From positions 1 to 24,494 of the forward strand of contig CAJURH010000033.1 in NCBI GenBank assembly GCA_910588775.1: a DNA stretch of 24,494 bases, given 5' to 3'. The position numbers were made by a program, and so were the translations under genes. The DNA comes from an uncultured Lachnospiraceae bacterium. Its GTDB lineage: Bacteria; Bacillota; Clostridia; Lachnospirales; Lachnospiraceae. Positions 21,438 through 24,494 of the stretch are shown one piece after another (within the stretch, counting starts at the first letter, position 1; every line of letters begins with the position of its first letter). Below the pieces are notes generated by a model. It ran no database searches. It worked only from the letters and a program-made list of their open reading frames with translations, and was not told the DNA's origin.

Positions 21438-23309
21438 ATGAGCCGGTTGGTGCGAGAATATCAGGTTGTGGTAGTGGGTGCAGGACATGCAGGTTGTGAA
21501 GCTGGTTTGGCGTGTGCCAGGCTGGGTTTAAATACGATTTTATTTACAGTCAGCGTAGATAGCATTGCTTTGATGCCCTGCAATCCCAATATAGGAGGAA
21601 GTTCCAAAGGGCATTTGGTGAGAGATTTGGATGCGCTTGGCGGAGAAATGGGGAAAAATATTGATGCGACGTTCATTCAGTCCAAGATGCTGAATAAGTC
21701 AAAAGGTCCAGCTGTTCATTCTCTTCGGGCGCAGGCGGATAAGCAGGCTTACAGCAACCGGATGCGAAAGATGCTGGAAGAAACAAAGAATCTGACTGTT
21801 AAACAGGGTGAAGTTGCCAAGTTGCTGGTGGAAGATGGAGAGATAAAAGGCATTGTTACCTATTCTGGCGCTACTTATTTATCTCAGGCGGTGATCTTGT
21901 GTACAGGAACTTATTTGAAAGCGCGGTGTATCTATGGAGACGTCAGTTCCAATACAGGACCCAATGGTCTGCAGGCGGCCAACCACCTTACAGATTCCTT
22001 GAAAGAATTGGGGATTGAGGTACTCCGGTTTAAGACAGGTACGCCCGCAAGAATGGATGGAAATACTATTGACTATGAAAAAATGGAAAGACAGGTGGGA
22101 GATGAGCGCATTCGCCCGTTTTCTTTTTCCACAAAGGTGGAAGAAGTCCAAAAGGAGCAGGTTTCGTGCTGGCTTACCTATACCAATGAAAAAACCCACG
22201 AAATCATTCGTCAAAATCTGGATCGGTCACCTTTGTACTCAGGTATGATCGAAGGGACAGGTCCCAGATATTGTCCTTCCATTGAAGATAAGGTTGTTCG
22301 ATTTTCGGATAAAAATCGTCACCAAGTGTTTATTGAACCGGAAGGGTTGTATACCACGGAAATGTATGTGGGTGGAATGTCCAGTTCTTTGCCAGAAGAT
22401 GTGCAGTTTCAAATGTACCGCACCGTTCCCGGCTTGGAAAATGCGGAAATCGTGAGAAACGCTTATGCTATAGAATATGATTGTATCAATCCCCGTCAGC
22501 TTAACCCCACCTTAGAATTTAAATCTATAAAAGGATTGTTTAGCGCCGGCCAATTTAACGGAAGTTCTGGATATGAGGAGGCTGCAGCTCAGGGTTTAAT
22601 AGCTGGCATTAATGCATCCATGAAGATACTGGGTAAAAAGATGGTAACCTTAGATCGCAGTGAATCATATATAGGAGTTTTAATTGACGACTTGGTGACC
22701 AAAGAAAATAAGGAGCCGTATCGCATGATGACAAGTCGTGCGGAATACCGATTGCTACTGAGACAAGATAATGCTGACTTAAGACTTCGGGAAATTGGTT
22801 ATGAAGTGGGCCTGGTGGATGAAAAAGATTATGCATATGTCCTGTGGAAGAAGGAGAAAATTCAAAAAGAGATTCTCAGGGTGGAGAAGAAAAATATTGG
22901 CGTAAGTAATGAGGTTCAGGATTTTCTGAGAGAAAATAATAGTGCGCTGTTAAAATCTGGGGTTACGCTGGCCGATTTGATTCGGAGGCCAGAACTTAAT
23001 TATGACATGTTAAAAAAGTTAGACGAAGATCGTCCGGAACTTCCGTGGGACGTAACTGAACAAGTGAATATACACATTAAATACGAGGGTTATATTAACC
23101 GTCAGGAGAGGCAGGTTTTGCAGTTTAAAAAATTGGAGGAAAAAATATTGCCAGAAGATATTAACTACGAGGATGTTCCTAATCTTCGTAATGAAGCTAG
23201 ACAAAAGCTGAATCTATACAAGCCAGTTTCGTTGGGACAGGCTTCCAGAATATCGGGCGTATCTCCGTCGGATATATCTGTTTTAATGATTCATCTGATG
23301 GCAAAATAA
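21438..23309 (+). CDS. mnmG: tRNA uridine-5-carboxymethylaminomethyl(34) synthesis enzyme MnmG
   Basis: The FAD- and NADH-dependent partner of MnmE. The 623 residues are normal for the family. VVVGAGHAGCEAG (about 11-23) is the FAD dinucleotide-binding loop. MPCNPNIGGSSKGH (about 46-59) carries the conserved Cys48. A second conserved cysteine lies in EYDCINPRQL. The FAD-contacting GLFSAGQFNGSSGYEEAAAQG follows, and the C-terminal helical domain for tRNA and MnmE binding fills about the last 180 residues. A GGGAGG ribosome site precedes the ATG. It lies between mnmE and rsmG without terminators, so the three are almost certainly one operon. Confidence 0.98.
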   Translation: MSRLVREYQVVVVGAGHAGCEAGLACARLGLNTILFTVSVDSIALMPCNPNIGGSSKGHLVRDLDALGGEMGKNIDATFIQSKMLNKSKGPAVHSLRAQADKQAYSNRMRKMLEETKNLTVKQGEVAKLLVEDGEIKGIVTYSGATYLSQAVILCTGTYLKARCIYGDVSSNTGPNGLQAANHLTDSLKELGIEVLRFKTGTPARMDGNTIDYEKMERQVGDERIRPFSFSTKVEEVQKEQVSCWLTYTNEKTHEIIRQNLDRSPLYSGMIEGTGPRYCPSIEDKVVRFSDKNRHQVFIEPEGLYTTEMYVGGMSSSLPEDVQFQMYRTVPGLENAEIVRNAYAIEYDCINPRQLNPTLEFKSIKGLFSAGQFNGSSGYEEAAAQGLIAGINASMKILGKKMVTLDRSESYIGVLIDDLVTKENKEPYRMMTSRAEYRLLLRQDNADLRLREIGYEVGLVDEKDYAYVLWKKEKIQKEILRVEKKNIGVSNEVQDFLRENNSALLKSGVTLADLIRRPELNYDMLKKLDEDRPELPWDVTEQVNIHIKYEGYINRQERQVLQFKKLEEKILPEDINYEDVPNLRNEARQKLNLYKPVSLGQASRISGVSPSDISVLMIHLMAK

Positions 23310-23328
23310 AAATGTGGAGATTGTAAAA

Positions 23329-24042
23329 ATGCAGATAATGATACAGGGATGTGAAGAGCTGGGAATCCACTTAACAAAAGAGCAGGAGCAGCAATTTATA
23401 GATTATTATCATTTATTAATAGAATGGAATCAGAAAGCAAATCTAACTGGCATTACAGATTACGAGGATGTTATAAAGAAACATTTTTTAGACAGTTTAT
23501 GTATTGTTAAGTTATCTGAGGTAGACGATAGTAAGTTTAAGAAAGTAATTGATGTTGGTACAGGCGCTGGATTCCCGGGAATTCCGCTGAAAATTGTTTT
23601 CCCGGATATTCAGTTGACTCTGTTGGATTCTCTGAATAAGAGAATTAAGTTTTTGGATGTTTTAATAGAAAATTTGGGTTTAAAATATGTGAGGACTGTG
23701 CATGGCCGGGCGGAGGACTTTGGAAGGAAACACGAGTATAGAGAAAAGTTTGATTTGTGTGTTTCACGTGCAGTAGCTAATTTAAGTGTGTTGTCTGAAT
23801 ACTGTGTTCCATTGGTGCAAGTGGGGGGGAATTTTGTATCTTATAAGTCTGGAAAACTCCAAGAAGAATTGGAAAACTCCAAGAAAGCTATTCGTTTGTT
23901 GGGAGGTATAGTTAAAGAAAAAGCGGATTTCTTTGTTCCAGAATCAGATATGGCCAGAACTTTAATATGTGTTGAGAAAGTAAAAAGTACACCTGGAAAA
24001 TATCCAAGAAAAAGTGGCGTGCCAGGCAAAAATCCTCTTTGA
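23329..24042 (+). CDS. rsmG: 16S rRNA (guanine527-N7)-methyltransferase
   Basis: RsmG uses SAM to methylate G527 in the 530 loop of 16S rRNA; loss gives low-level streptomycin resistance. The ATG at 23329 (237 residues) follows TGGAG with about 9 bases spacing. A GTG at 23314 is in frame but lies within that ribosome site and is less likely. Motifs include LIEWNQKANLTGI (about 30-42), IDVGTGAGFPGIPLKI (74-89, SAM binding), CVSRAVANL and the family tail KYPRKSGVPGKNPL. A 16-base direct repeat (23850-23865 and 23870-23885) is read in two different frames without changing the normal protein length. It is the last gene of the mnmE-mnmG-rsmG run. Confidence 0.97.
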   Translation: MQIMIQGCEELGIHLTKEQEQQFIDYYHLLIEWNQKANLTGITDYEDVIKKHFLDSLCIVKLSEVDDSKFKKVIDVGTGAGFPGIPLKIVFPDIQLTLLDSLNKRIKFLDVLIENLGLKYVRTVHGRAEDFGRKHEYREKFDLCVSRAVANLSVLSEYCVPLVQVGGNFVSYKSGKLQEELENSKKAIRLLGGIVKEKADFFVPESDMARTLICVEKVKSTPGKYPRKSGVPGKNPL

Positions 24043-24044
24043 TA

Positions 24045-24083
24045 AAAAATGAGCGGGGATAAATGAAAAGCCCGCTCATTTTT
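24045..24083. terminator. Bidirectional terminator between rsmG and the hydrolase
   Basis: A perfect 13-bp stem (arms 24045-24057 and 24071-24083) contains TGAGCGGG and its complement, flanked by A and T runs inside the stem, with a 13-base loop. It starts 3 bases after the rsmG stop and ends 2 bases before the hydrolase stop, so it serves both convergent genes. Confidence 0.9.
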
Positions 24084-24084
24084 G

Positions 24085-24494
24085 TTATAATAGTATATCC
24101 ATTTGTTTTAGAAATTCTTCTGCATTTTCAATGTGAGGAAAATGTTTTGCGTGTTTTATAAAAGTGGTTTCAATGGCTGGGTTGCAGTCGGTATATTCTT
24201 TGGAGATGGTTTTTCCTTCTTTTTCATAACTACCTTCTAAAATATAAATACTGTGATTGGTTTCCCGTATACAGTTATGAATATTTATATTTGTATAGTT
24301 TCCAATACGACTGGCGTATAAATATTTCCCGCCGCAATCATTCAAGTGTGCGTTTTCATAATATATATCCAAAAATTCAGAATCAATTCGAAATGGATTA
24401 AAAAATAAATCTTCCGAAAAAGTATGATCGATGCTTTGTCGGCTCATAAATATATTATAAATCATGGTCCCAATAATTGGGATTTCTAATAAAA
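24085..24494 (-). CDS. Alpha/beta hydrolase, C-terminal part (cut by the window edge)
   Basis: The reading frame stays open to position 24494. The codons before the internal ATG at 24465 read LLEIPIIGTM, and no ribosome site precedes that ATG, so the gene starts outside the window. The visible 135 or so residues have the look of a clostridial alpha/beta hydrolase: FFNPFRIDSEFLDIYYENAH, YLYASRIGNYTN, and a C-terminal AKHFPHIENAEEF whose second His is a likely catalytic base. The nucleophile-serine half is not visible, so substrate and activity cannot be judged. It is the only gene here pointing toward the origin (head-on to the replication fork), opposite to rsmG across a shared terminator. 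Confidence 0.75.
   Translation of the reverse strand, partial: LLEIPIIGTMIYNIFMSRQSIDHTFSEDLFFNPFRIDSEFLDIYYENAHLNDCGGKYLYASRIGNYTNINIHNCIRETNHSIYILEGSYEKEGKTISKEYTDCNPAIETTFIKHAKHFPHIENAEEFLKQMDILL

Noticed and set aside
24085..24465. The 126-residue hydrolase frame looked like a truncated pseudogene.
   Set aside because: The frame continues open through the window edge with family-like sequence, so the truncation is an artefact of the window boundary.
1..24494. Search for tRNA, rRNA, CRISPR arrays, insertion sequences, prophage or defence genes.
   Set aside because: None seen. No regularly spaced repeats, transposase-like frames or tRNA-like cloverleaf patterns were recognised by eye; a tRNAscan/Rfam run would settle small RNAs.

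Overview
This window is the replication-origin region of a low-to-moderate GC Firmicute, most likely a member of class Clostridia close to Lachnospiraceae. The gene order diverges from a DnaA-box cluster. On the minus strand, running left, are dnaA, dnaN, yaaA, recF, a large TPR/AAA-like gene and rsmA. On the plus strand, running right, are rpmH, rnpA, yidD, yidC, jag, mnmE, mnmG and rsmG. The Clostridia assignment is inferred from protein flavour (CBS-domain pyrophosphatase, DUF1002 protein, Lachnospiraceae-like YidC and Jag); I could not run a search.

Left arm, all minus strand and transcribed away from the origin. It starts with dnaA-dnaN-yaaA-recF (initiation, sliding clamp, S4 protein, recombination). 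Next comes a 789-795 residue protein with N-terminal TPRs, a long acidic linker and a degenerate CbbX-like AAA+ domain. It has its own promoter and sits where gyrB-gyrA often follows recF. rsmA follows, closed by a strong terminator. Beyond a 333-base gene-poor interval lie a secreted DUF1002 protein, a fermentative D-lactate dehydrogenase and a small (p)ppGpp synthetase ending in tandem hairpins. A promoter then drives a two-S1-domain protein and a CBS/DRTGG-regulated family II pyrophosphatase. murA (own promoter and terminator), metK, maf and the first 23 codons of a lysine-rich protein complete the arm.

Origin. Two non-coding segments flank dnaA. The dnaA-rpmH interval (16630-16989) carries four perfect TTATNCACA boxes plus the dnaA and rpmH promoters. 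The dnaA-dnaN interval (14991-15282) carries weaker boxes. One tandem pair is followed by a GC-rich spacer and NAN triplets, resembling the basal unwinding (DnaA-trio) element known from Bacillus. The origin therefore looks bipartite, with unwinding probably on the dnaN side.

Right arm, plus strand. rpmH has a near-consensus promoter and a terminator at its stop codon. rnpA follows a structured leader and overlaps yidD. yidC and jag continue the cluster, and an intrinsic terminator precedes mnmE-mnmG-rsmG (tRNA U34 modification and 16S m7G methylation). A bidirectional terminator separates rsmG from a convergent alpha/beta hydrolase cut by the window edge. I saw no tRNA, rRNA, CRISPR array, insertion sequence or prophage gene.

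The main items for follow-up are the TPR/acidic/AAA-like protein with a DnaA-box-like site at its promoter, the DnaA-trio candidate, and a YidC that lacks the conserved groove arginine.
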